Assembly: GCA_963813195.1 (NCBI GenBank)
Contig: CAWEYC010000012.1
Location: forward strand, 580,577-644,576
Length of the DNA stretch: 64,000 nt
Source: Roseiarcus sp963813195
GTDB lineage: Bacteria > Pseudomonadota > Alphaproteobacteria > Rhizobiales > Beijerinckiaceae
Reading direction: 5' to 3'
Positions 1 through 8,525 of the stretch are shown in pieces. The position numbers and the translations under genes were made by a program. The first letter of the stretch is position 1. Each line of letters starts with the position of its first letter. Below the pieces are notes generated by a model. That model was not told the origin of the DNA. It worked only from the letters and a program-made list of their open reading frames with translations, and did no database searches.

Positions 1-627
1 CCGCTGTGTGACCACGCCGTCGAATGGCGCGACGATGGTGGCGAAGGCCTTAAGGGCTTTCAGGCGATCCACGTTCGCGCTCGCCGCGGCGACCTCGGCG
101 TCCTTGGCCGCCTCGTCGGCAACCTTCTCATCGGCGGTCTGCTGCGAGACTGCGCCGGACTGGCGCAATGATTTCCAGCGGCCGGCGGTGACTGCCGCCA
201 GCGCTTGATTGGCCTTCGCCTTGGTCAGCTGTTCCCGAGCTTCCGCAAGGCGCTGGTCGAGTTCCGGCGTGTCGATCGTGGCGAGCGTCTCACCCGCCTT
301 CACGTGGGCGCCGATGTCTTTGTACCAGGTGTGGACGTAACCGCTCACCTGAGCGTGAACAACGGCGTTATAGAAGGCGTCGACATCGCCCGGGAGCACC
401 AGTTCGCGGGTCCCGCCGCCACGCTCGGGAGAGATGAGCGAAACCGTCGGAGTCGCCCGATCGAGGGTCCATCGCGCCAGTTTCGTCTCATCGGTGCGAC
501 GCGACGATATCCCCCACGCCGCAGCGGCTGCCGCGACGAGAACGAGCAGGAAAATCGCGCGTCCGACTTTCACCGGCGCGCGCTGTTTCGCTGTCTCTTC
601 GAAATCGTGCGGCGGACTTGCGTTCAT
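1..627 (-). CDS. RND efflux periplasmic adaptor (membrane fusion protein), C-terminus beyond window
   Basis: This is the adaptor that links an inner-membrane RND pump to an outer-membrane channel. The minus strand is open from an ATG at 627 to the window edge, giving 209 codons. Visible parts are a short cytoplasmic tail, one membrane anchor at about residues 23-40 (FLLVLVAAAAAAWG), a first lipoyl half-motif (VHAQVSGYV, about 90), a charged Ala-rich helical hairpin (about 120-190) and the returning lipoyl half (IVAPFDGVVTQR) at the edge. That order is typical of HlyD/AcrA-type adaptors. Its ATG overlaps the TGA of the RND gene by four bases (ATGA), so the two are translationally coupled, with the pump first and the adaptor second. 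The barrel and membrane-proximal domains lie outside the window. Family is clear; substrate is unknown. Confidence 0.9.
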   Translation of the reverse strand, partial: MNASPPHDFEETAKQRAPVKVGRAIFLLVLVAAAAAAWGISSRRTDETKLARWTLDRATPTVSLISPERGGGTRELVLPGDVDAFYNAVVHAQVSGYVHTWYKDIGAHVKAGETLATIDTPELDQRLAEAREQLTKAKANQALAAVTAGRWKSLRQSGAVSQQTADEKVADEAAKDAEVAAASANVDRLKALKAFATIVAPFDGVVTQR

Positions 628-3600
628 ATCGTCTCGGCCTCGGTTTGATATCCTGGGAAGGCGTCCGACGCGGTGTCGGTCCTTCGCGCGTGAACGAGAC
701 GGAACACGGCTGGCACGAAGAACAGAGTGGCGACGGTCGCGATAATCAGGCCGCCGATCACGGCGCGGCCCAGCGGCGCGTTCTGCTCGGCGCTGAGCGC
801 CATCGGCCCCATGCCGATGATCATGGCGAGAGCCGTCATCAGCACGGGCCGGAACCGCGTGAAGCCTGCGTCGATTGCCGCCGTCAGCGCATCGGCCCCA
901 TCCGCGAGCCTTTCGCGGGCGAAACTTACGACCAGAATACTGTTTGCGGTCGCGACACCCATGCACATTATGGCGCCGGTGAGCGCGGGGACGGAAAGCG
1001 TCGTGCCCGTGACGAACAACATCCACACGATGCCCGCCAAGGCCGCCGGCAAAGCGCTGACGATGACGAAGGGATCGAGCCAGGACTGAAAGTTGACGAC
1101 GATAAGGAGGTAAATCAGCACGACTGCCAAAGCAAGGCCGGCGTACAACTGGGAAAACGCGGATGTCATCGTGGAGGTCTGACCACGCAGCACGACTGTG
1201 GAACCCGGCGGAGCCTTCTTGGCTGTCTCGTTCAGAATGTTCTGGATATCGTGCGAGACGGCGCCGAGATCGCGCTCGTTGTTCGTAGCGAAAATGTCGA
1301 TGACCGGCTGGACCGCGTAATGCGAGACGACCGCGTCGCTGACGCCGCGCCTAACCGTCGCGATGCCGCCCAGGAGCTGTTTCGAATCGCCCTGCGAGGC
1401 TGGCACGGTTTCGAGGCCCGAGAGCGAATCGACCCAATATTGCGGCGACTGCGCGACAATCGGGTAGGAGACGCCATTCCTCGGATTCAACCAGAACGTC
1501 GGCGCCGTCTGGATACTGCCGGCCAATGTGTCCTGCAGGCTCGTCGCGACGTCGCGTTCGCTCAATCCGACCTGGCTGGCGCGTGCCCGGTCAACGTCGA
1601 CATTGAGCGTGGGCGCGTTGAAGGCCTGCTGGATTCGGGCGTCAGCGACGCCGTCCACGCGGGCGATACGCCGCAACAGTAGGTCCGCATAAGTGCGATT
1701 GGCGTCCAGGTTCCGACCAATGACCTGGACGTCGATCGGCGACGGCAGACCAAAGTTGAGAATTTGGGTCACGATATCGGCGGGGAGGAACGCGAAGGTT
1801 GTGCCGGGAAACTCGGTGGGCAAGCGCTCGCGGAGTTGGTTGACGAATCCCTCGACCTTGCTCGCCCACTTTGGCTTCACGCTGATCAAGATGTCCGCGT
1901 CGGACGCGCCGATGGTTCCGGAATTGCCGTAGGCGGTGTTGATGCCGCTGATCGACAGCCCGATATTGTCGACGATGTTGACGAGCGCCTGTGGCGGAAT
2001 CGTCGCCCGCACCACTGCTTCGACGCGATCGCAGAGGCGCGCGGTCTCCTCGATGCGCGTGCCGACCTGCGCGCGCACGTGCAGCTTGATCTGATCCCCC
2101 TCGACGGGCGGAAAGAAATTCTGCCCGAGAAGCGGCGCCAGCGCGAAGGAGCATCCGACCGCGGCCAGGAAACCGATGACGAAGACCCAGCGCCCGCCGA
2201 GCGCTGTCGCCAGAAGCCGCCGATAGGCGACGCGCGTGCTCTCGAAGCGATGCTCGAACCCGCGCTGAAACATGACGAGCGGGTTGCGCGTCGCCGGAAG
2301 CGCCTCTCCGTGGACGTGACTGTGTTGGTTCGCCAGGAGGAAGCGCGCCATCGTATTCACGAGCGTGCGCGAAAGGACATAGGAGGCCAGCAGCGCGAAC
2401 ACGACCGCTTCCGCCATCGGGCGGAAGAGAAAGCCGGCCACGCCGCCGAGCTTGAACATCGGCACGAACACGATGCAGATGCACAGCAGGGAGACCGTCG
2501 CAGGAATGACGATCTGCCGCGCCCCGTCCATGATCGCGCTTTCGATGTCCTTACCCTGTTCGAGATGCCAGTTGATATTTTCGATCGTCACGGTCGCGTC
2601 GTCGACGAGAATGCCGACCGCGAGCGCGAGGCCGCCGAGCGTCATCACGTTGATGGTCTCGCCGATGGCGGAGAACATCGCGACGGAGGCCAGAATCGCC
2701 AGCGGGATCGAGATGGTGATGATGAGGGTCGAGCGCCAGCTGCCGAGGAAGATGAGAATCATCAGCCCCGTCAACGCCGCGGCGACGACGCCTTCGAAAA
2801 TGACGGAGGAAACCGCCGACTTGACAAAGGTCGACTGGTCGCCGACCGCCTCCAGATGCAAGCTCGCCGGCAAGGTCTCGCGCAGCTTCGGAAGCAGCGA
2901 CTTGACGCCGTCGATCACGTCGAGCGTCGACACTGAGCCGGCCTTCAGAATGGTCATCAGGACAGCGTTTGAGCCGTCGACGCGCACCATGTTGGTCTGC
3001 GGCGGGCTGCCGTCGTGAACATGCGCGACGTCGCGGACGAAGACCGTCGCGCCGTCGACCTGACGAATTGGCAGGTCGTTCAGCTCCTCGATCCGCGACG
3101 GCGAGTCATTGAGCGAGACGATATACTCGAAGCGGCCGATTTTCTCGGTGCCCATCGGCGTGATGAGGTTCTGCCGCGCGACCGCGTCCACGACGTCTTG
3201 CGCGGCGATTCCGTAGGCCTGCAGCTTTTGCTGGTCGAGATCGATCTGCACCTGCCGGACTTTGCCGCCATAAGGGGACGGCACGACGGCGCCGGCTACG
3301 GTCGCCAACTGCGGGCGAATGAAGTTCTGCCCGGCGTCGAAAATTCGCGCCTGGGACAATGAATTGCTGGAGAGCGCGAGTTGCAGGACCGGCACGCTCG
3401 AAGCGTTGAACTGAAGAACGTACGGCGGCGTAATGCCGGGCGGTAGCAGCTTCAGGACCGTTTGCGAGGCGGCGGTGATCTGCGCCAGTGCGGCGTTGAT
3501 GTTGACCGAGGGCTGGAAGAAAATCTTGACGATGCCGTAGCCCGGCAGGGACTGCGACTCGATGTGCTCGATGTCGTTGACCTGCGCGCTGAGCGTGCGC

Positions 3601-3806
3601 TCGTAATAGTAGATGACGCGGCCTGACATGTCGTCGGGCGGCAGGCCGTTGTAGGTCCACACGACGGCGACGACGGGAATGCCGATGTTGGGGAAAATGT
3701 CCACGGGGGTCTTCACCCACGCCGTCGCCCCGAAAATGACGATCAGCATCGCCATGACGACGAAGGTGTACGGACGACTAAGTGCGACACGAACGATTGC
3801 GAGCAT
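624..3806 (-). CDS. RND family efflux transporter permease
   Basis: Proton-driven inner-membrane pump of the AcrB/MexB-like RND superfamily, 1060 residues, the full family length. It shows the two-fold RND plan: TM1 at about residues 10-30, a large periplasmic porter region, a TM block with GILVDDATVTIENI (the TM4 acidic pair that carries protons), a second periplasmic region and a C-terminal TM block ending in FFVPAVFRLV. I chose the ATG at 3806 because GGAAGG stands six bases upstream and the product then begins MLAIVRVALSRPYT, the usual RND start; an upstream extension of 20 Arg/Ala-rich residues is unlikely. It lies 121 bases after a histidine kinase gene and overlaps the adaptor gene by four bases, so the two-component system probably controls it. 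The substrate cannot be told from sequence. Confidence 0.95.
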   Translation of the reverse strand: MLAIVRVALSRPYTFVVMAMLIVIFGATAWVKTPVDIFPNIGIPVVAVVWTYNGLPPDDMSGRVIYYYERTLSAQVNDIEHIESQSLPGYGIVKIFFQPSVNINAALAQITAASQTVLKLLPPGITPPYVLQFNASSVPVLQLALSSNSLSQARIFDAGQNFIRPQLATVAGAVVPSPYGGKVRQVQIDLDQQKLQAYGIAAQDVVDAVARQNLITPMGTEKIGRFEYIVSLNDSPSRIEELNDLPIRQVDGATVFVRDVAHVHDGSPPQTNMVRVDGSNAVLMTILKAGSVSTLDVIDGVKSLLPKLRETLPASLHLEAVGDQSTFVKSAVSSVIFEGVVAAALTGLMILIFLGSWRSTLIITISIPLAILASVAMFSAIGETINVMTLGGLALAVGILVDDATVTIENINWHLEQGKDIESAIMDGARQIVIPATVSLLCICIVFVPMFKLGGVAGFLFRPMAEAVVFALLASYVLSRTLVNTMARFLLANQHSHVHGEALPATRNPLVMFQRGFEHRFESTRVAYRRLLATALGGRWVFVIGFLAAVGCSFALAPLLGQNFFPPVEGDQIKLHVRAQVGTRIEETARLCDRVEAVVRATIPPQALVNIVDNIGLSISGINTAYGNSGTIGASDADILISVKPKWASKVEGFVNQLRERLPTEFPGTTFAFLPADIVTQILNFGLPSPIDVQVIGRNLDANRTYADLLLRRIARVDGVADARIQQAFNAPTLNVDVDRARASQVGLSERDVATSLQDTLAGSIQTAPTFWLNPRNGVSYPIVAQSPQYWVDSLSGLETVPASQGDSKQLLGGIATVRRGVSDAVVSHYAVQPVIDIFATNNERDLGAVSHDIQNILNETAKKAPPGSTVVLRGQTSTMTSAFSQLYAGLALAVVLIYLLIVVNFQSWLDPFVIVSALPAALAGIVWMLFVTGTTLSVPALTGAIMCMGVATANSILVVSFARERLADGADALTAAIDAGFTRFRPVLMTALAMIIGMGPMALSAEQNAPLGRAVIGGLIIATVATLFFVPAVFRLVHARRTDTASDAFPGYQTEAETI

Positions 3807-3927
3807 AAAGCCTTCCGCGCGACGGTTCCCCAGCGCCGCGCGCAGGCCCGCGCGGCGCCGGCGCACCGAGCGGACGCCCGGTCCGCAAGTTGGGATTGGT
3901 GATACCGTCAGCGGGGGGAGTCAACCA

Positions 3928-5379
3928 CTAAATTATATTTTGTTCTCGCTGAGCTGCGCCCTGTTCACGGGGGTTTGGGCCGAGTCTTCGAGCGCCGCGC
4001 CGCGCCTCGAACGGAGACGGCGCCTTGTCGGGCCCCCGCAATTCGAAGCAAGCGCCCGGACTATTGTCTTTGACGGTCAGACTGAAGCCATGCAGCCTGG
4101 CGATGGTCTCGGCAATGCTGAGTCCGAGGCCATGTCCCGAAGGCCAGCCGTCGCTCTCGATTCGATAAAATCGGCGAAAGATCTTGTCCCGTTCCTGCTC
4201 GGGAACGCCAGGTCCGCTGTCGCTTACGCGCACGACGGCTCGCCCGTCGATCGTCGCCGCGGCGATGTGCACCCTGCCGTCGTCCGGGGTGAACTTGATC
4301 GCGTTGTCGACGAGATTCGAGATCGCCTCACGCATGAGGTCCTCGTCGCCGCGAACGACGGTGGACTTCGGCGTATCGAGCGTAATGGCAATCGATTTCG
4401 ATTGCGCTAGAGGTTCATAGAACTCGAAAACGTTCGCGCAGATCGCCGCCAGGTCGATATCAGCGAACCGCTGGTCAACCGGTCCGTTCTCCACTGCCGA
4501 TATCCGGAGCACGGCGGCGATGGTCGCCGCCGCCTTGTCGAGATGGTCCAGGGCGTCCGACATCGTCGCGCGCAGATCGTCGGCCGTCGCGCCGCGCTTC
4601 AGACCGCGCTCGATCTTGGCGCGCGCGACCGCGAGGGGCGTGCGCAGGTCGTGGGCGATATTGTCGCCAATGCTTCTCAACTGATCGAGCAAGCGCGCAA
4701 TCTCGTCGAGCATCAGATTGACGTCGCGCGCCACTCTGTCGATGTCGTCGCCCTCGCTCAACACCGGCAATCGCAAGGTGAGGTCGCCGTGCATGATTTC
4801 CGATATCGCGGCGTGGATTTCTGCGAATCGCCGCGTCGCACGTTGGCCAAAAAACGCGCCGATCACGAGGATCAGCAGAATCGTCGGCGCGAGCGCGACG
4901 GTAAGCGCGCGCAACACCGACTCACGCAGGGCGTTGACCTCGATTAACGTCCTGCCGAGCAGGAGGACGCCGCCGTTCGGTCGCTGGCGGGCGACGAAGA
5001 TCGCTGGTTCGCTCTGTTCGCTCGAATCCGGCAAGCGAACGTCGTCGACGCGGTGCGCCCGGCCGTCGACCGGGATCGCCGGGATTGTCGGTACGTTGCC
5101 GAAGATCATTTTCCCGTTCGCGTCGTAGAGCGCGACGTAGTCGACCCGGCGAAGATCTCGGGTGAGGCGCAGATCCAACTCTTGCCGCAGCAGGTCGTCG
5201 CTGTCGGTGACCCCCTTGGCGGACTCAGCGATCAGAATCGCGCTGACGCGCTGAATGTTCGCGCTCGACACCTGCAGATAGATCAGGACAAAAATACCTG
5301 CGGTGCTGACGGTGGTCGCCAGCGCGAAGGCGAGGGCGAGCCGGAAGGCGCGCGCCCGCAGAACCTCATTCGTCCACAT
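3928..5379 (-). CDS. Sensor histidine kinase (HAMP, HisKA, HATPase)
   Basis: Membrane sensor kinase of 483 residues. An N-terminal TM segment (about 12-35), a periplasmic domain of about 110 residues, a second TM (about 145-168), a HAMP linker, a HisKA box with the phospho-acceptor His (IAHDLRTPLAVA) and an ATPase domain with N box (NLVDNAIKFTPD), G1 (DSGPGVP) and G2 (GHGLGLSIAETI) are all visible. It should autophosphorylate on a periplasmic cue and pass phosphate to the regulator encoded just before it. The start at 5379 overlaps the end of that regulator gene by 14 bases, which indicates coupled translation. The RND pump follows, so an efflux-controlling pair is likely. The signal is unknown. 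The C-terminal 20 or so residues are polar and poorly conserved-looking. Confidence 0.93.
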   Translation of the reverse strand: MWTNEVLRARAFRLALAFALATTVSTAGIFVLIYLQVSSANIQRVSAILIAESAKGVTDSDDLLRQELDLRLTRDLRRVDYVALYDANGKMIFGNVPTIPAIPVDGRAHRVDDVRLPDSSEQSEPAIFVARQRPNGGVLLLGRTLIEVNALRESVLRALTVALAPTILLILVIGAFFGQRATRRFAEIHAAISEIMHGDLTLRLPVLSEGDDIDRVARDVNLMLDEIARLLDQLRSIGDNIAHDLRTPLAVARAKIERGLKRGATADDLRATMSDALDHLDKAAATIAAVLRISAVENGPVDQRFADIDLAAICANVFEFYEPLAQSKSIAITLDTPKSTVVRGDEDLMREAISNLVDNAIKFTPDDGRVHIAAATIDGRAVVRVSDSGPGVPEQERDKIFRRFYRIESDGWPSGHGLGLSIAETIARLHGFSLTVKDNSPGACFELRGPDKAPSPFEARRGARRLGPNPREQGAAQREQNII

Positions 5380-6070
5380 GCAGCTTGAAGCCGATCGCGC
5401 GCACGTTGACGATGAGACGCATTTCGCCGCCTGCGTCGATCTTACGGCGGAGATTGCTGATGTGAACGTCGACGACGTTGGTTTGGGGTAAGAACTTGTA
5501 GTTCCAGACGTCTTCGAGCAGCATTGCCCGAGTGACGATCTGATTTGGGCGGCGCATGAAATATTCCAGCAACTTGAATTCGCGTGGAAGCAGATCGACG
5601 CGCCGATCGCTGCGATGCACCGTGCGCTCGACCAGATCCATCGTGAGGGGGCCGGCGTGCAACCGCGTCACGCGGCCATCCGGAATGCGCCGCAGCAGGG
5701 CTTCGACGCGAGCGGTGAGTTCGCGCAGTTCGAAGGGCTTGACGAGGTAGTCGTCGCCGCCTGCCTTCAATCCGCGAATGCGGTCGTCGACCGACGATAG
5801 CGCGCTGATCACAAGTATCGGAGTCGAATTGCCTTCTTCGCGCAGGGTTTCGAGGATCGTCAAGCCGTCCTCGCCATGCAGCATCCGATCCATGATCAGG
5901 ACGGCGGCCTCGCCCATCCGCGCGGCTCGCAACCCTTCTTCCCGGGTGCCAGCGAGTTCGACCGCGTGGCCGTTGGCCTGCAGTTCGAAGCGGATTTCCT
6001 CCGCCAAATCGCGTTCGTCCTCGATAACCAGGACCGAAGATTTTGGTCCCGAATTCGCGCCTTCGAGCAT
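5366..6070 (-). CDS. OmpR/PhoB-family response regulator
   Basis: DNA-binding response regulator of 234 residues. The receiver domain has the acidic pocket (IEDERDL), the phospho-acceptor Asp in LIMDRMLHGEDG and the conserved Lys in YLVKPFELREL. The C-terminal half is an OmpR-type winged helix (LLPREFKLLEYFMRRP ... VVDVHISNLRRKID). It is the first gene of the minus-strand run that continues through the sensor kinase, RND pump and adaptor, so it is the probable activator of that operon and of itself. The N-terminus has about 12 extra residues (MLEGANSGPKSS) before the receiver; a start within these cannot be excluded. The family assignment is firm. Confidence 0.94.
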   Translation of the reverse strand: MLEGANSGPKSSVLVIEDERDLAEEIRFELQANGHAVELAGTREEGLRAARMGEAAVLIMDRMLHGEDGLTILETLREEGNSTPILVISALSSVDDRIRGLKAGGDDYLVKPFELRELTARVEALLRRIPDGRVTRLHAGPLTMDLVERTVHRSDRRVDLLPREFKLLEYFMRRPNQIVTRAMLLEDVWNYKFLPQTNVVDVHISNLRRKIDAGGEMRLIVNVRAIGFKLHVDE

Positions 6071-6157
6071 AACGCTCTGTCCAGTCTTGTTCGCGCGGAG
6101 CGGCCAATAGGATAGGCGTTCCGCGCGTAGCTCGATCTCAGATGGTAAGATGTAGTC

Positions 6158-6511
6158 CTAGAAGGGATAGTAGCGCAAGCTGCACATCACGACTTGTTCG
6201 TTCGCGTTGGGCGCGCTGTCCGTGCCGGCGAAGAGCTGGCGTCGGATGTATTCGTATTCTCCACCGGCCTTGAGTTGGCCGAAGCCGCCTTTGTGGATGG
6301 TGTCCCAGAGTCCTGCTGTGATTTCCTGGGCGGACTTGGTCTGCCGTCTCCGGTCGATTTCGACGAATCTTCGATCGAGCAGATCGTGTTGTCGGCGCCG
6401 ACCATCAAAGAGATGCGGCTCTGGCGCTGCTCCAGCACTCCTCGCCAGCGTTGCCGACGTTGTTGTTCGGAACGGAATCGCGCCGAGCAGCTCGGAGTCC
6501 GCTGGGGTGCG
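6158..6511 (-). pseudogene. Outer-membrane beta-barrel protein remnant, C-terminal part only
   Basis: The minus strand here is open for about 118 codons after a stop at 6512-6514 and has no plausible start. The last 50 residues look like the end of an outer-membrane barrel: alternating aromatic and polar residues (GLWDTIHKGGFGQLKAG, GEYEYIRRQLFAG) and a final SLRYYPF, with the terminal aromatic expected for BamA recognition. The preceding part is Arg-rich and does not look like barrel sequence, while the other two minus frames carry barrel-like fragments, which suggests several frameshifts. It resembles C-termini of hypothetical barrel proteins I remember from Hyphomicrobiales, but I cannot name a family. 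Best read as a degraded fragment. Confidence 0.4.
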
Positions 6512-6928
6512 TTAATCATTCGATCGATTGATAGCACAATAATAATTAAATGGATCGACCGAGTGCGAACGGGTACTATACGGCAAGCAAATAGCGGTGG
6601 TCGTCCACGCACGACTACAAAGGAAATTGTTGGGTTTTGTAGTTGTGATACGTATACCGTACGTATCAGGAGTGAGTACGAGCTGAAAGCGCAGTAAATA
6701 GTTATTTGTGTCGGAAACAATATGTGCTTGTGATGGCGATCGATTGTTTGGCGGAGATCTTCGGGGTGTGTCGCGCCGAGATCGGGCGGCGGCTCTTCGC
6801 AAGGAAGTCGACGGCCCCCGTAGCGGCGTCAGCAGCGCCGCCGACCCGGATTCGCCTGGGAAGAGCCGGCCGGCTTCCGCCCCGAGCCCCTCTCCAGCGA
6901 CTCGCAGTAACATCACCTGGAGGCGATC
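6512..6928. other. AT-rich non-coding stretch with two inverted repeats
   Basis: About 415 bases without a convincing gene, visibly more AT-rich than its surroundings. It holds two stacked inverted repeats (6614-6643 and 6647-6667, listed separately) and ends in the ribosome-binding site of the IS-split secreted-protein gene. Short open frames across it have low-complexity Arg/Ser composition and no start signals, and I do not call them. Confidence 0.5.
6614..6667. repeat. Two adjacent inverted repeats
   Basis: First, ACTACAAA (6614-6621) pairs with TTTGTAGT (6636-6643) across 14 bases. Second, GATACGTA (6647-6654) pairs perfectly with TACGTATC (6660-6667) across five bases. They lie 262 bases before the start of the disrupted secreted-protein gene. 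They could be regulator-binding sites or a hairpin terminator for something upstream; there is no clean T-run, so I do not call a terminator. Confidence 0.5.
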
Positions 6929-7068
6929 ATGAGACGTACCTGTGTTGCTACACTGGCCATCTTGTCACTTTCGTCCGCCGCCTTGGCCCAAGGTTGGGCC
7001 AATCCCGTCCCAATCAGCCATCACCAGATCGCACGAGTTGCCGCGGCGTCGATGCCCCTCTATCCAGC

Positions 7069-8218
7069 TAGTGGATCAAGTCTGACATTTGAATCCCTGG
7101 AGGGATTCCCGGCGGGCTCGCGGCGTGCGAGTTTGCGGGATGCGAACCGGCATTTCTCTTTCCGTGACGGCCTCCGATCTCGATCGGCTTCACGCTCTCG
7201 TTAAAGACCGCAACGCGCCTCAGAAGCACGTCTGGCGGGCGCAAATCGTGCTGCTGACGGCCGAGCGCTTGGGCACGAGCGCGATCATGCGCGAGACGGC
7301 CAAGTCCAAGACCTGCGTCTGGCGCTGGCAGGAGCGCTTCGCCGCCGAAGGTTTCGAGGGCCTTCTGCGCGACAAGACGCGGCCATCGCGCATCCCCAAG
7401 CTCGATCCCTCGGTCGCCGAGCGCGTCGTCGGCCTGACGTTTGCCGCGCCGCCAGGCGAGACCACGCACTGGACCGGCGCGGCGATGGCCGAGGCGGCGG
7501 GCGTCAGCGTCAGTTCAGTGCAGCGCATTTGGCGGGCGCATGGGCTTCAGCCGCATCGCGTGCGCCAGTTCAAGTTGTCGAAGGACCCCGAGTTCGTCGA
7601 CAAGCTGCGGGACGTCGTCGGCCTCTATGTCGATCCGCCGGCGCACGCCGTGGTGCTCAGCGTCGATGAAAAGAGCCAAATCCAGGCCCTCGACCGCACT
7701 CAGCCCGGCCTGCCGATGAAGAAGGGCCGCGCCGGAACCATGACCCATGATTACAAGCGGCACGGGACGACCACCCTGTTCGCGGCCATGAACATCCTCG
7801 ACGGGACCGTCATCGGCCACAACATGCAGCGCCATCGCCATCAGGAATTCATCCGCTTCTTGAATGCCGTCGAGCGCGAGGTTCCAGCCGGAAAGACCGT
7901 CCACGCCATCCTCGACAATTACGCCGCCCATAAGCATCCGGCCGTGCGGCAATGGCTGGCGCGCCATCCGCGCTGGACCTTCCATTTCACGCCGACCTCG
8001 GCCTCTTGGCTCAACGCCGTCGAGGGCTTCTTCGCCACCCTGACGAAGCGGCGTCTCAAGCGCGGCGTCTTCCGATCCGTCGTCGACCTCCAGGCGGCGA
8101 TCAATCGCTTCCTCGAAGACCACAACGCCCATTCCAAGCCCTTCGAGTGGGTCGCCGATCCCGACAAAATCATCGCTGCCGTCAGACGCGGGCACCAAAT
8201 GTTAAATTCGATCCACTA
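7069..8218 (+). mobile_element. IS630-family insertion sequence, about 1.15 kb
   Basis: The element is bounded by TA within CTAG on both sides, the target and duplication pattern known for IS630/Tc1-like transposons. Imperfect terminal inverted repeats of about 24 bases begin TGGATC; the left end (7071-7091) reads inward TGGATC then TGACATTTG, the right end reads inward TGGATC then AACATTTG. It carries one transposase gene whose stop codon lies in the right end at the target duplication. It sits inside a small secreted-protein gene in the same orientation. The transposase is intact, so the element may still be active. Confidence 0.85.
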
Positions 8219-8219
8219 G
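7140..8219 (+). CDS. IS630-family transposase
   Basis: Catalyses excision and insertion of its own element. The 359-residue product has an N-terminal helix-turn-helix region (about 1-110, with TCVWRWQERFAAEGFEGL) and a C-terminal DDE domain. The three acidic residues are visible: the first Asp in LSVDEKSQIQ, the second in ILDNYAAHKHP and the final Glu in NAVEGFFATLTKRRL. The ATG at 7140 gives the usual length; a TTG 51 bases upstream would only add an Arg-rich tail. The TAG stop overlaps the right terminal repeat and target duplication. No frameshift is present, unlike many transposases that need two frames. Confidence 0.93.
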   Translation: MRTGISLSVTASDLDRLHALVKDRNAPQKHVWRAQIVLLTAERLGTSAIMRETAKSKTCVWRWQERFAAEGFEGLLRDKTRPSRIPKLDPSVAERVVGLTFAAPPGETTHWTGAAMAEAAGVSVSSVQRIWRAHGLQPHRVRQFKLSKDPEFVDKLRDVVGLYVDPPAHAVVLSVDEKSQIQALDRTQPGLPMKKGRAGTMTHDYKRHGTTTLFAAMNILDGTVIGHNMQRHRHQEFIRFLNAVEREVPAGKTVHAILDNYAAHKHPAVRQWLARHPRWTFHFTPTSASWLNAVEGFFATLTKRRLKRGVFRSVVDLQAAINRFLEDHNAHSKPFEWVADPDKIIAAVRRGHQMLNSIH

Positions 8220-8429
8220 TCATTACGTCCGAAACGCGAACAATTGCGGCCCGGAAATGGCGCGGGCGGTCTGGAGCCCGGGCGCGCTCTAGTCGGCTAC
8301 GCCTGCTACAGCGACTCGAACGGCTGACGCGCGTCGATGTGGATGGCGACGCGCCAATGGCGCAGATCGCGGATCGAAGCTTGCGCACGGCTCGATGCGA
8401 AAAGGACCGTAGACGGACGGGCGGACAGA

Positions 8430-8456
8430 AAGGCCCGGGCGCAAGGCCCGGGCTTG
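8430..8456 (-). terminator. Putative terminator of the porin gene
   Basis: GCCCGGGC (8433-8440) and GCCCGGGC (8446-8453) form a perfect eight-base stem with a five-base loop, about 70 bases past the stop of the minus-strand porin. Read on that strand the stem is followed by CCTTTCT, only a weak T-tract. Confidence 0.55.
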
Positions 8457-8525
8457 ATTCTCGGGATGGTCGACAAGCCATCCGGCCGCTGATGGCGTCG
8501 GTTTCAGACAGCGGGTAGGGGCCTG

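Larger units (their letters stand above)
6929..8327 (+). pseudogene. Small secreted protein gene interrupted by an IS630-family element
   Basis: The 5' part (6929-7068) encodes a signal peptide (MRRTCVATLAILSLSSAALAQ) behind a strong Shine-Dalgarno (GGAGG, 6919-6923). The frame is broken at codon 47 by an IS element whose ends lie in CTAG at 7068-7071 and 8216-8219. If the element and one TA copy are removed, the frame continues as HYVRNANNCGPEMARAVW, then loses one base near 8290 and resumes as LVGYACYSDSNG before TGA at 8325-8327. This matches the intact small protein at 47315-47575 (VVRNANLC..., AVW, LLGYRCYENPNG). The leader around the start (GGAGGCGATCATGAG) is also shared with that gene. 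So it is a dead paralogue, killed by an insertion and a one-base deletion. Function unknown. Confidence 0.8.

Noticed and set aside
6194..6697. A 167-codon plus-strand frame opposite the outer-membrane remnant
   Set aside because: The minus strand shows beta-barrel C-terminal sequence ending in a terminal Phe; the plus frame has no supporting features.
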